DNA from: Ditylenchus dipsaci
Lineage: Eukaryota; Nematoda; Chromadorea; Rhabditida; Anguinidae
Length of the DNA: 64,000 nt
Reading direction: 5' to 3'
Assembly (NCBI GenBank): GCA_004194705.1
Contig: SADC01001227.1
Coordinates: forward strand, 1,798,001 to 1,862,000
Below the pieces are notes generated by a model that did no database searches, was not told the DNA's origin, and worked only from the letters and a program-made list of their open reading frames with translations. The first letter of the stretch is position 1. The number at the start of each line of letters is the position of its first letter. Below, in pieces: positions 12,001 through 23,342 of the stretch. The translations under genes and the position numbers were made by a program.

Positions 12001-15000
12001 ATCACACATCCATGCTGTGGGGCAAGATCATAGCAACTTAGAGATTGCAAAAAATTTCTGTAAGCCTCGGTGTGGTTTTTGTCTGGAACAACTTTTTTTA
12101 TTTAGTCATAGTTCAGCATTTGCAAAAAAAACTTACGGAAAGCTCCTACAATCTCAAATTTTCGGTCAATGCTTTTACGAAGTATTGCATAGTTCTAAAT
12201 TTCTAATTTTAGTTCTACTTTTTGATTAAAAAGCAATAACACAATAGGTGAACCAAGGCAAAAACAGGGCCCTGCTCTTTATGGCTCCATCACAATTGTA
12301 AGTGTAAATGTAAATGTAAGTGTTAATGTTTTTGGTATTGTGAAGACCCCCTGTATTAACACTTAATCCCTTACAATACCAATGTAACTTTAAAATGCAA
12401 ATAAAATTTAAAAAAAATGCAAGTTTTTCACAGAATACTAAAAGTGCTTTATAGATGATGAGGAGTTCAATACTAGTTATGAAAACTCAAATCTCCTATA
12501 TAGTATTAGAGATGTTTTGTCTGTCTGTTCACTTTTGATGTTTTGGTTTTTTGGAGTGTTTTTGTTTGGTTTTTTGGTCAAATTTTTTTAAATTGAAGCT
12601 TGGAATCTCAGGAGTAGAATGATTGTTTTAAATTTTGGTTCTGAGAATTTTTGTTTTAATTTTTGGGTTTTAGTGAGCGAATTGTCGTTTTTTTCGTTCG
12701 AGAGTCAAAATCTTGGATCTAACACTACGTGTACGCAGAGCAAGTCAAAGTCAAGGTCATCAATCAAAAACAATATACTCATCCACAGAATTCTAACGGA
12801 AACTTTATTAGACACCAACGGACAGCAAATCAAATCATTTTATTCTGCCAACCATCAGTCGAATCATCAGTCGGATCGGCCATGATTTCTAAGCATAGAA
12901 GAGATAAGCCCGATTTGTAAATAAAAACGCCTTTACTGCAACGATGAATGTATGTAGCAGCACAATGCACCACTAATAAGTGGTTAGTGGGGGGCGAGGA
13001 TATCCGTCGGTGTCAAGGGCTCCTGCGTCAGAAAAATGGGCAAGCGTGCCAGGAGAGTGAGAAGTCATGCTTGGAGAGTGGTGAGTGAGTAAGTGCGCCA
13101 GGAAAGTGGGGTAAGTAAGCTTGGCGAACCGATTTTGTTAGTTGCCAATGTAATTGGGGTAATTTAGACCTATTAAATTATATAGTAGCTCTTGCTGATT
13201 ATATGAAAGAGGTAGTGTGCTTTAAAAAGCTTTAATTTTCTGAGTTATTTTTTTCCGAGTTAAAGAGAGTTTTGAGATACGGTGCATCAAGCAGCGTGGC
13301 CGCGAGCGGGGCCCGCCGCAGGTGGGCCCAACGCGAGCTAGTAAATTGGTATTCGGGTAAAAAGACTGACTTTTGGAAATAAAAGCGAGGATAAGTCAAA
13401 AAAATTTATTTACATTTACATTAGTATTGTGAAGGCGTGAGTGTAAATGTTGTTGGTATTGTTAAGACCCCTTGTATTTACATTAACATACCATTTACAA
13501 TCGTGATAGAGTCATTACCAGTTTCGGTTTTTGAAATAGTAAATTACCGCATTAAGTAGAGCCTTTTCAGGAACTGAGAATCTGCGTCTGTAGGTAAAAG
13601 AGTCAGGACTGAGCATTTCATCATCCGAATTGTTGTCTAGATTATCATCAAAAAATTGGGAGTCTACACTGGTCTTTCTTCCAACATCAGCATTTTTTCT
13701 TGGCGGATTGCTTGTGGGTGTGTGATTTCCGATTAGTCTGTTGATCGGCAGCTAAAAAAAGGAATTTAGTTGTGTTTAACAACTTATTTCGTTGTAGATA
13801 TCTTTAAATATCTATCCAATATTTATTTTAAATTTTTTTGCAATAGTCTTGCCGTATTTTCTCTAATAAGCCGACATGCTCGAAAAAGACGACACCCTTG
13901 ACTTTGAGGACCTGTATCTCAGTCTACAGTGAATATTTCGCACACCTGTTTTTGTGGTTTCTTAACTCCCAGGATCTCTACCGATTCCATTTTTCAGATT
14001 TTGGTTAAGTAGACAATAATCTTGAGATAGATCTCAAAATTTTCTTATTAGAGAAATATTAGGGTAAGTAATTTAAGTTTAAAATCAAATCCATGTATTC
14101 TGTTAATTTCTTACCCCTTAATTTGTTACCTGTCCTTTAAAAAATATTATTAAATTTCTTTTATTTTCGAAATTTTAGTTTATTAGCACATTTTTTCAAG
14201 AAAAGTTAAAGCGAACTTTTTTGAGTTGGGTTTAGGTTTTTTGCATATTGAATTTAACAAAATAGCTAAACTTGAAGACCAAAGGCAAAAAAATTTAATT
14301 TGCAAGAACCTAACAATGAAATAAAATTCTGTATGGTAAACTAAAATACAAATTTCGACCTTATTTGGATGAGTGACTTCTACTAAAAAACTACATTTCG
14401 AAGCTACGTTTTAAATGGTAAGCCTATGCTAGTAAAAAGATAATAACATAAAATCTTAAAAATCAGCTGCAAATCGACATAGTAACAGGCTTTATATGTC
14501 TTACCGGTCCCCCTCCCCTAAAAGTATGTATTGGTCTCAGCTTTTTATTTTTATTTCTGGTTCCGAAAACAGCTGTTATCAATTTTTACAGCCTCATAAT
14601 AGATATTTCGTGAAAGTCTTTTTCTAGTTTAGTGCTGGGCGTAAAGTAGGCAAGGCTGTATTAGACCGGACTAGGACTAATCTTATTAACTTTTTTGTAG
14701 TCAGAATTATGTTTGAGAATCATTTTTTTCCTTGACTTTTACTAAAAAGCAACATTTAATTCTCTTTCGGATCTCGCTGGTACCCGCCTTTCAAAATATC
14801 CCCATCGGCGACCAGCATGCCCCTTTAAAGTTAGTATTGTGATGTTAGTGTTATACATAGAGTTGACCAACGGCTATATAGCCGAGATTATAGCCGGCTA
14901 TATAGCCGGAATATAGCCGGCTATTTTCTAGAAATAGCAGATCAGTGAGAAATCGGCTATTTTGTATAGCTGTTATATACATGTATACTTATAACTCTTC

Positions 15001-16966
15001 TTCACAAGGGTTGAGAAAATAGCCAAAAATAGCCGGAAAAAAGAAAATAGCCGGCTATATAGCCGGCTAAATAGCCGGAAAGAAAATAGCCGGCTATTTT
15101 CCCAGCTCTAGTTATACACCATTCGACGCAGAATGGTCTGAAGATGTGCCATTTTCAAAAGTGCAATACCATATTACCAATCCCTTAGCGAGCTCTAGGC
15201 ATGAAAAGTGGAAATAACAGTTTTGGTAGACAATCCACTGAACTTTTTAAAAAATTTAATTTTGAATAAGCGCTTTTATTTTCGGTGGCAACCTAGGGTA
15301 TTGGAGGGTAGAAGAACCACAGAAAGGTACCGTTAACTGCTCAAAGGGTCTCGTGGTACCCCAAAAGATTACCTTGCCTGTCTGGATTAAACCCCAATCA
15401 TATAAACTGCACCTTAACTGTTTGAAGATTACCATAATCACCTGGAGGGTACCTGTACCTAGTGGATATCGCCCTAATAACTGGATTGGGTCCCATTACC
15501 AGAAAAGTGCACTCTACCACCAAGGTACATATAACCATCTGCAGGGAGCACTAACTACTAAGACAATCTGCTTGGAGAACCTCATCTAGCAGGTATTTTG
15601 CCGTAATCACGGAAAATCTACTTATCTTGCGGCTTGGTCGAGGCCGTTCACGGTGTTTAAAAATTGCTATATTTAGCCTGGCAAGTGCGCAAGTCATGTT
15701 TATGACGATTAAAATATAGTCGACACTTTGTTTAACTAACACTCTGTAAGAATTATACCTGAGCAGTGATGGGTAATCAGACAATTTTCACCGCGAATAC
15801 CGCCAAAAAAATGTATTCAAGTAACGTTTCAGGGCTAGCCAAACCACCGCCCCAACACCACCCCAAGCCCCTGGACGAGGCGCTGAGGGACGCATTTCGG
15901 GCGCCCGAGGCGGGGGAGACCCATCACTGCCCATGGTGTACAACCTTTTCGCGATATTGACGTGGTTACGTTGTGTAACTAGGCGCCCTTAAAGGGCCAT
16001 TGCCGTCTCCGACAACGGTTGTCCCCCGCCAATTCAAATTTTTTTCTTTATCGTTGGATTTACGTACGAATTTTTCAACTTGGTTTCTAACAAAACTAGA
16101 CCTAAAATTAAAGTCTAGGCCTTGTTTTGTTAGAAACCAAGCTGAAAAATCCGTACAGAACTTCAATGATTAGTCAAAAAAATTTGAATTGGCGGGGGAC
16201 AATTCAAAACAGATGGCAATGGTCTTTTAAGGCGCCAATCAACCTTGTTATGAATATTATATTTTTATCCGGGGTATTTTGGTGTTGGAATTTTTCTCAA
16301 AAGTCTTAAGAAGCCTACAAAAAGACTAATTTAAGAGTAAATTCCATATTTTTCCCGGTGACAGGGCAAAATTTTACATGCTAATGTCTTGGACAAAATG
16401 GCACAGCAAAAAGTTCAGGTGCAAAATGGCTCTGCCTCTATGTAAGAAACTTCTGTTTCAAGGCTTTTTATAAGTATATTGGCCTGCTCTTAACCTAAAC
16501 CTAAGCCAACAAATTGAAAAGGCGACCAAGAGATAAAATAAACGTAGAGCAAAAGAGCATCTTAGTGTTAAAAAAACTCTAAAAGCCCTACCCTAGAAGT
16601 AATGGTCTGTCGTCTGCCTCTCACATAATCCTTAAAGTCCGCATACACATTGTAGGCTCTGCCCGAAGTTGAAGACACAGCTGAATCACTGGACACATCC
16701 ATAACCGCAGCGTCACCTGCTGCCTCAGAGCGATCTACACGATGACCATAAACCATTTGGAGGAACTGGCGGTCAATCTCAGATGGTCGGTCTTCAGGCT
16801 CACTCAGCTCCATCGGACTGATTTGCATGGGGCTGCTAGGTGGAAGTGGGGGGTGCTGATTTTGTTGTGGCCTTCCCAATGGACCAATGCCTGACGCAGT
16901 GGATTGTTGTGTTTGTGGCTGCGGGAAAGAGTAGGAGGAGGCTGTGGAAGACGCTAGTTCCAGCAT
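6042..16966 (-). CDS. aakg: AMP-activated protein kinase gamma (SNF4-type, four CBS domains), ten exons
   Basis: Minus-strand exons: 16966-16592, 13751-13548, 12082-11979, 11924-11843, 9905-9750, 9692-9461, 8260-8150, 8102-8010, 7971-7917 and 6178-6042 (stop). The product is about 516 aa: a Ser/Pro/Gln-rich N-terminus, then four CBS motifs. Key blocks: YRNFLQSLSCYDLAP; LLDASMSIHKAVTVMC; GIFTISDCL (CBS1 Asp); FRLNRVHRIPVY (CBS2 His); TAIAKLLARKVSSLPILDE (CBS3); GVMSYADIMDYLL (CBS4 Asp). Gamma subunits sense AMP/ADP/ATP for the AMPK heterotrimer in the cytosol and nucleus. The CBS4 His that contacts AMP in mammals is not evident, as in divergent nematode gammas. Exon phases fit except twice: exon 3 (A5 at 12076-12080) and exon 5 (A6 at 9780-9785) each need one more A. 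The ATG at 16966 is the first in a frame open further upstream, so a 5' exon may exist. Confidence 0.9.
6431..7129. mobile_element. fold-back element with ~160-bp arms, in AMPK gamma last intron
   Basis: The left arm (6431-6590) and right arm (6971-7129) are reverse complements: 'cattttataatcgtcgaaaac' through 'gaccgaaatgtgac' is mirrored by 'gtcacatttcggtc' through 'gacgattataaaatg'. The interior carries a perfect GC hairpin at 6740-6774 and the 'aagtgactctggatgcat' module also present at 40.7-40.9 kb. A diverged copy of the arms occurs at 43200-43490. Confidence 0.8.
7130..7916. other. rest of the AMPK gamma last intron: repeats, no gene
   Basis: A short palindrome 'aaaagcgcgtgcgctttta' lies at about 7605-7625. 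The motif 'gtcctaacatacgctagc' near 7765 recurs at 26645 and 47733. No exon was found. Confidence 0.4.
8320..8519. mobile_element. ~200-bp fold-back MITE in AMPK gamma intron
   Basis: The left half 'agactatggtttttgcg...aatttgaattggcgggggac' is mirrored by 'gtccctcgcccattcaaattt...gcgcgcaaaaaccatggtc', with a central inverted 'ctttggagt'. It belongs to the family seen at 5.5 and 59.5 kb; the three ORFs drawn across it are artefacts of the palindrome. Confidence 0.8.
8540..9420. repeat. degenerate inverted array of ~20-25-bp 'gaccgacattta' units
   Basis: From 8540 to about 8935 the sequence is a loose array of 'gcgacatttaaagaccga'-like units; from about 8980 to 9420 the same units run in reverse orientation ('aaatgtcgggtcttgaa'). 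It behaves as one large fold-back centred near 8960, inside an AMPK gamma intron. Confidence 0.65.
10457..10933. mobile_element. fold-back element with 'actggccgtttac' subterminal repeats
   Basis: The left arm 'ttttacgggttcaggctgattggtcgctacaaaactgg' is matched in reverse at 'ccagttttgtagcgactgatcagcctgtacccgcttttac', with two or three tandem copies of the actggccgtttac unit on each side. Confidence 0.75.
11221..11433. mobile_element. MITE, TIR ggc(cc)tatactagaagcgggtgcg
   Basis: The ends are 'ggccctatactagaagcgggtgcgtttttgccttgg' and its reverse complement 'ccaaggcaaaaaacgcacccgcttctagtatagagcc'. A related element with ggctctata ends is at 47433-47860. Confidence 0.8.
12083..13547. other. 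AMPK gamma intron 2: repeats, no exon
   Basis: A segment 'gtaagtgtaaatgtaaatgtaagtgttaatgttttt' plus 'ggtattgtgaagaccccctgt' at about 12295-12385 has a diverged copy at 13405-13515 ('gtgtaaatgttgttggtattgttaagacccc'). At 12960-13135 there are 'gtgcgccaggaaagtgg' and related near-repeats. Confidence 0.5.
14862..15107. repeat. palindromic 'atagccggctatatagccgg' cluster
   Basis: About ten copies of the self-complementary word agccggct embedded in 'tatatagccggctat' form a compound inverted repeat: rightward units at the left edge, mirrored units at 15020-15107. Confidence 0.8.
15982..16236. mobile_element. ~255-bp MITE with nested palindromes
   Basis: The outer inverted ends are 'ggcgcccttaaagggccattgcc' and 'ggcaatggtcttttaaggcgcc'. 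Next come 'gtcccccgccaattcaaattt' and its reverse complement, then a core palindrome 'ttttgttagaaaccaag' with a counterpart near 16075-16100. The core is shared with the element at 17830-18062. Confidence 0.85.
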
Positions 16967-17420
16967 ATTTCTCTGTCCTTTTTCCTTTTTGCTGATAATA
17001 TTTGCACTTTTATGGGGCTGGAGAAAAGTTTTGTAGGAGTAGTATGTTTTTAGTAGTACAAAAATAGCTGGCTAGCTATCTGGCCGACTAAAGAATGCTT
17101 TCAGCACATCTTTGGCTAATGGCTAATGTTGTTGTTAATAGATTTAAATTTTGCTTGTAATAGATTGATGTTGTTGTTTTCCCATTTGCTTGACTGAAAA
17201 TTTTAGATTTTTTAGGAACAATGGTACAGTTTGTAAAAAAAGAATGTGGGGTTAAAATTCAGTTATTAGCCATATGTAAAAAATTTTCGCGATCAAAACT
17301 ATTTAAACCAGATATGCCAACACGAAAATTACAAAAAAGCACATTTAGCCAAATAAAATAGAATTCGGTCATTTTTGTCAAAAAGAGCCATTTTATCTGG
17401 TTATTATTGATTTTTGGGGG

Positions 17421-17647
17421 AGGAGAAGAATGGGCCATTTCAAATTGCGCCATTTCGAATTGGGCCATTTTCAAATTGGTCCAATGCAAATTGGGCCAAT
17501 TTCAAAATGGGCCACGATTTTGAATCAAACAACAGTTAAAAATTGCCAATAAGTTGGCGCAATTTGCAATGGCGCAATTTGAAATGGCCCAATTTGAAAA
17601 TGACCCAAATTGAATTGGCTCAATTTGAAATGGCTCATTCTTCTCCT
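17421..17647. mobile_element. fold-back element with 'aaattgggccatttc' subterminal repeats
   Basis: The ends 'aggagaagaatgggccatttcaaattg' and 'caatttgaaatggctcattcttctcct' are inverted. Each arm repeats a roughly 17-bp 'gggccatttcaaattg' unit four or five times. Confidence 0.85.
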
Positions 17648-17829
17648 GCCCGATTTTTGAGCGTCAAGACAAAAGAACTTGACGTAAAATCTCAAAACTT
17701 ATAAAGATTCAAGGTTAATCTTTCAATAAATCACGTTTCGCAGACGTACTTTGGATCTAAAAAATCATTTTAGAGATCTAAAAAGACAGGCAGGAGTGTA
17801 GAATCCCAACATGTCCGAAAGTTTCCTAA

Positions 17830-18062
17830 AAGGGGCATGCCCACGCTAATAAGTGGTGGTGCCCGGGAATTTAAAATTTTCTCTTAATCCAAAAACTTCT
17901 GTACAGATTTTTCAACTTGCTTTCTAACAAACTAAACCTAAAATTAAGTTCTAGGCCTTGTTTTGTTAGAAACCAAGTTGAAAAATCCGTGCAGAAGTTC
18001 AATGATTAGGAAAAAATTTTGAATTCCCGGGCACCACCTCTTACTAGCGTGGGCATGCCCCT
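17830..18062. mobile_element. ~233-bp MITE, TIR aaggggcatgcccacgct
   Basis: The ends 'aaggggcatgcccacgctaataagtggtggtgcccggg' and 'cccgggcaccacctcttactagcgtgggcatgcccctt' are near-perfect inverted repeats. The centre is the same 'tttctaacaaa...ttttgttagaaaccaagttgaaaaatccgt' palindrome as at 16.1 kb, so two different outer ends share one core. Confidence 0.85.
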
Positions 18063-19691
18063 TCAAGGGGTATGCCCGTGCGTTACACGGAGAAAAGGCG
18101 GGGATTCAGGCACTTTGACCCTGTTCACTTCAATATATCACTTCAAGCTACTCGCCTGATCAACATCGTTTTATGACTCTGCAATCATTTTACCCAATCC
18201 ACGGCACTATACCACTTCAGGCAATAAGCTTGACTTTCTTATCTTTTTCAGTTTTTTGTAAAACCTAATAGTTATTATTCTGACCCAAACTTTTTTTTGT
18301 TTGACAGCTAAGATGTTGCAGTTTTGCCCTTTTGGTCAGCCCAGCTCCATAAAACTTTTGGAACACCCTCAAAAAATTGAAAAACCGAAAAATCTTTTTG
18401 CCCTGATAAATTGAGAAAAAAAGTTGGGCTAAAAAAATTTTTCCTAGCTCCCAATAAAAAGTTGGCAGACAAAGGTGCAAAAATTTAAAAAAGAAGTGCC
18501 CGGAATATACCAAACATTTCGCCTTACCCAAAACGTTAGTTTTATTTATATAGGGTGATTTGGCTTCTCATCTCGCGCAAGACCAAAGTAAACCACGTTT
18601 GTCTATTGCATTTTCTTAAATTTTGGTCACAGTAACTAGGCAAAAGAGCCTCTTTATGTATTTGCGATCGTACAGATTCGGCTAGACTTTACTTGACCCC
18701 TTTTGACCCTTATTCCCTTCCCCTGCCAATACAGCCCTTAATCCCTTTTAAAATGTTTTGGCGCCAATAGAAATTTTTTTCATTTTTCTAAAACTTTACT
18801 TTGGAAGACCAATTCTAATGGAAATTACTTTCTCTTTCACATAATCTGCTGACTGTTCCCCTGATAATTCGGGGTCGAGAAAAACGAATATGCGATCGGT
18901 TTTTAAAAATTCTCTACAAAAAGGGGTCAGCCGTGAAGGAGGGGGAGAGGGGGGGTCAAGTAAAGTGTTACCACATATTCATCTCATAGGTAAGTCTGTC
19001 GATGAATATTCAAAAAATTTGACAGAAATTTGACTTTTCGCCTTGGAAGGCCACGTTTTAAAGACTATCGAATCAATTTTTTAATTTTTTTTAGTAAAAG
19101 TTGTCGACCGACTCTTGAAAAACATTTTTAATGGCCAATGTTCGCGGGCCATGCATTGCCTAAGCCTTGTTCCGTTCTGTTAAAGTAACAAAAATAGCAC
19201 GCTACGAGAAATTCAAGCCAGTGGCACCAAAACACCAAACTACTTGAAAAGACAAAAATTTTTTTTTTCAAAACTGCTTATTGCATTTAAAAAAAAATGA
19301 AAATAGACTTTTCATAAATTCAAAAAACAACATAAAACAAGCGAGTTTTCAAAATAGAATGTCCTTTTCATTTTTTAAAACACAGAGGACACAAAGGCAA
19401 GGCGGAATAAAAAAGTAACAACTAAGGCAGCAAAAAGGAAGTAGCGGAAATAGAAGTGTGGTGTGTAACACCAACAAGTTGTTTTTAGATAGCATTGTTT
19501 GTGTGACAAACAGAGCAGCCTGCAGTTTTTGGAATGATTAAATAATTACAACACGCGAAAATAGTAATTTTGGACTATTTTTGTTTCTGTAAAATTATTG
19601 TTCTCTTAATGGGCAAAAGTCTTTTGTTTAGTTTTTATTTAAAATCGGTTTGTTTTTATTGTAAAAACCTTTTTAGATGTATAATCATATA
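18063..19691. other. no gene seen; weak inverted repeat
   Basis: A 'agactttacttgacccc' segment near 18690 is inverted as 'ggggtcaagtaaagt' near 18955, bracketing about 260 bp. Otherwise A+T-rich, without supported exons. Confidence 0.45.
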
Positions 19692-19926
19692 TTAGGTCGT
19701 GCCAAAAGTTCGGTCGTTTTATTTCAAAAGCAATATTTGTGGCGTTGTGTTTTAGCATAGATTTTTTAGCATTTTTCAAAAGTTTACCACTCATTTTGTA
19801 GCTGAGAATCTTGGCTACAAAACGAGTGGTAAACTTGGAAAAAAGTTAAAAAAAATCTATGGTAAAAACACAACGCCACAAATATTGCTTTTAAAATAAA
19901 ACGACCGAACTTTTGACACGACCTAA
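19692..19926. mobile_element. mariner-type MITE, 235 bp, TA flanks
   Basis: The element is almost entirely two arms: it starts ttaggtcgtgccaaaagttc and ends gaacttttgacacgacctaa, with TA on both sides. Pairing continues inward ('gtggcgttgtgttttagcatagat' against 'atctatggtaaaaacacaacgccac') to a tiny loop near 19808-19816. The TTAGGT..TG.CAAAAGTT end is typical of mariner elements, so this is a non-autonomous relative. Confidence 0.85.
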
Positions 19927-22048
19927 TACTTATGGTGTGCTTTTTCACTCACCGTATTCAATCAATTCAATCTTTCAACCCCAATAGGATCTAAAAAAAC
20001 TCTAAAATGATTTATTAGCTGCATAAGTGTTCCTAAACCAGATTTTGTCTCGTTTCAGGTAGCTTGGATTTTAAAATGTACAAAAAGAGTCTTTTCGAGT
20101 GCAAGAAAAATTCGCAAACAAAAATTTCAACAACTTTTGACACAAAACATTATAACTTTCCACTTTTTCTTATTCATTTTTGCTGCTTTTTGTTTGATTT
20201 CGTGTGATTTTTTGGAAAAGGTCAGCACTATTGTCCAAAGTGCAATGCAGATGTTTGCGTTTATTCGTGTTTTTACATGTTTTTCTCTTAGAATTGAGAC
20301 GCGAAAAAGTTGGATAAGTATAAAACTGCCGCCTTTTACTGTGAATCTCCCGTCTTTAGTTTTAAATCACCCGCTTATTTCGAAATTCAAATTTCTACAA
20401 TTTTTAACATAATTATTTTTAAATTTTCACACCATGTTATAGTCCGGGGTTTCAGCTTTAAAATTAGCTATAAATTTTTGATGTAAAAATTCAAAAATTT
20501 GAGAGATTTACGCATTTGAATGGAGGGACCTGAACTAAGATTTTACCTTCTCTTAATACGTAAATATCTTAATTTTTGAAGTTATACAGTGGAGTCTTAT
20601 AGCTCATTAGAAAGCTGAGATCCATGGCTACATAGTGGTATAAATGTGTTTGAAAAAATATTTTAAAATAATGTAAGAAAATGAACTTTAAAATATAAGT
20701 GAGGGATTCAAGAATAAAGGGCGGAAGATTTAAAATAATAGGCGAAAGGTATCAATTATATATTTCAATTATATTATATAATATATTCAGCAAATGTAAA
20801 GACGGACTCCATAGTGCAAGCCAAATTAACAGTGAATTTTTTCAAATGTAATTTTTTTGCACATTTCAAAGGTTAAAACATTTGAATTAGTGGTCAAGCA
20901 CCAACTTGGGCTCACCTTATCGCGAAGAACCGCATTGTTTTATTTTTACCTAAATCATTGTTTCAGCTAATTGCATTTTATGTCGAAAATTCTCAAGCAC
21001 TTTAAAAAAATTAAAAGATTAAAAAGTTTTGTTAAAGTAGCTTACTTTGGTGAAAAAAACTTTAGAAATAGAGGATGTCATAGCTGTGTGAAAAATAGAA
21101 AAAATAGACAAAAAATTGTTTACCATCTTTTTTCTAGTTAGCTATTTGAATAATTGGCTGAACAAAAGAGCCAAAACGAAATGTTTTCTGGGGGAGTTTT
21201 CTGATTGCCAGACTTATTTCTTTTTTGAGCCTTTTACAAAAAGTTTTAGCTTTACCAGAAAAAAGAATGAAAGGCTTTTGAATAACAAAAAAGAAAGATA
21301 GTTAATCATAGCAAATTAGACATAAACAAGCACCAAAGCCATTTTTAAAATGTCTAAAATTGTATTTTGATTATGTAGAAATTTATTTTTAGTCATTTTT
21401 CTGGGAGGCAATGTTTAATAAATGGAGGTAAACTGATGTCAACAACATTTTCAAATGCGCAAAAAGACAGCTAGCCACCAATCAGACAGCAGCGCATAAA
21501 TGCCAGAATGAAGAAGATGTATTTTTGTTAATAAAAAAGGGAATTGTGGGCTCTCCCACCACGTGCCCTCCAAAAGCAAAAAGTTCTAAAAATAGGACGG
21601 GTAAGAGACGAGAGCTCTCTGTTTTCACAATTATTCACCCATATTCCACAAATAGAAGATTTGTTTATATGCTAGGAAAAAGTATTTTTTTTACAAAACA
21701 GTGATGCTTAAATTTTAAGAAACAAGAAAAATAGGTTTGGTGATTAAAAAAAGAGAAAGAAAAATGCAGTATAACCTAGACTGAGCTGCAAGAAATATTT
21801 GGAAAAGCCAATTGGGGCCAGAGGCTGTGGCTATATCAAAAAATCTTTTGGATAAATGTCCGTAAGCTATAATAGATATTTTTTTAAAGTCTGCCTTAAA
21901 ATATTGCTGACTCAGCACAAATCTGTAATAGTTTAAAAAGTAATCTATTTTACTAATTATTGAAGCATTATGTTTTTTACTTTGAAACTATTATATTCTA
22001 AACTGCTCGAGGGACAAATTTAAAATCTTTGTCAAAGTCGTTCTTATA
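19927..22048. other. no gene supported
   Basis: A+T-rich. A 91-codon plus-strand ORF at 20137 begins with a hydrophobic, signal-like run (FFLFIFAAFCLISC) but has no splice partner, no homology I recognise and no coding-like composition, so it is not called. Confidence 0.4.
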
Positions 22049-22666
22049 TACCGTATTTCCTCTGAAACAGTCGAACCTCGATATAGTGGCACCCCCAAAA
22101 GTTCGTTCCCCTCTTGGGTCCGACACTTTTTTTAACCCAATTTTCAAAGTCTTTTATCCATTCTGTTCTGACAGTCTGGTCCCAAATATCGTAAGGATTC
22201 CGATTTTGGCAATCGTTTTTTGAAAAGAAAAACAAACTTGGATTAAAAAAGTGAAACCTCGATATAGTGGCACCCCTTTTTGAAAAAGTGGGACTTTATA
22301 TTATATTTGGGACCAGACTGTCAGAACAGAATGGATAAAAGACTTTGAAAATTGGGTTAAAAAAAGTGTCGGACCCAAGAGGGGAACGAACTTTTGGGGT
22401 GCCACTATATCGAGGTTCGACTGTAGGAGCACCCGCTTTAATAAGCTCACCCCCTCAACTTTGAGGGTCTGGATCTCGGTGCAGAGTCAATATTTTGCAA
22501 AACTGTTTATTGAGTTTTCTTAACTCCCACGAGCTCTACCGATTCCACTTTTTAGATTTTTATTTTTATTTTCACCCAAAAATCTCGAGATCGAGTTCAA
22601 AATTTTCCAATTTTCGGGAGATTGAAAAATAAGCGCACCGGTGCGCCTATTAGAGGAAATACGGTA
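22049..22666. mobile_element. MITE (TIR taccgtatttcctct) interrupted by another MITE
   Basis: The outer ends taccgtatttcctct (22049) and agaggaaatacggta (ending 22666) match those of the uninterrupted relative at 32257-32479, as do internal words such as 'ctcaccccctcaactttgag' and 'gagtcaatattttgcaaa'. Between the left end and the rest sits a separate element at 22068-22423, so the insertion order can be read. Confidence 0.85.
22068..22423. mobile_element. pogo/Tigger-type MITE nested in the 22049-22666 element
   Basis: It starts cagtcgaacctcgatatagtgg and ends ccactatatcgaggttcgactg. The arms pair for about 150 bp ('gttcgttcccctcttgggtcc', 'gacagtctggtcccaaatatc'). The right side is followed by TA; the left flank reads aa. 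CAGTCGAACCTCGATATA ends are typical of pogo/Tigger-class non-autonomous elements. Confidence 0.85.
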
Positions 22667-23342
22667 TTTACAGAGTTGACATGACTGTGATATAATAAGA
22701 TTCTAAATTTGTAGCTCAGGATTTTTCTACTGCATTTTGAGGAAAACTTTTTTATCAGATATAATTAACTCTTGAAATGAAGCACACTAAGATCTTGAAA
22801 TAGAACTAAAATTTTCTGATTTTTCGAGGTTTGAAAATTAAAGGGTAGAGTTTATTAGAGAAACTAAGGTAGTTAAAATTACACCAAAATTTTTTATTGA
22901 ATTTTTGCTTGATATGAAATGTATTTTTGACATTTATTTTACTTATAGTTAGGTACCGGATTTATATACTCCTAAAAACAAAAAATTTGCGCATAAAAAA
23001 TATAAATGCGAAATATAACAAAATATGCCCTGGTGGGCCGTTTTTCGCATAGTCAAAAAGTTTTTATAGTCAACAAATTTTACATAGTCAATAAACTTTC
23101 ATGACTTTTCTGAGTCGGCCGATTTCTAAACCCAAATATTCGAAATTAGCCCAAAATATTCCCCAAAAGGTAAAATATGAAGTCAATATGCAAATATGCT
23201 CTGTAACAACTCTCTATAACCGGAAAAAAGCAAAAATATGCTACATGAAACACCACAAACAATATCAGAACTGAGCTAAAAGGCGTTTTCAAGCAAACTC
23301 TGTAGTGAGCATATTAGTGAGAAAATATTAGTGCTGACGACA

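Larger units (their letters stand above)
13752..16591. other. AMPK gamma intron 1: repeats, no exon
   Basis: Includes a diverged fragment of the 'accgtattttctctaataag' MITE family at about 13853-14070, the agccgg array at 14862-15107, and the MITE at 15982-16236. No splice-consistent exon was seen. Confidence 0.5.

Noticed and set aside
20137..20412. Possible secreted effector (91 aa with hydrophobic N-terminus)
   Set aside because: No cysteine pattern, no splice partner and composition like the surrounding A+T-rich DNA; signal-like runs are common by chance in such sequence.
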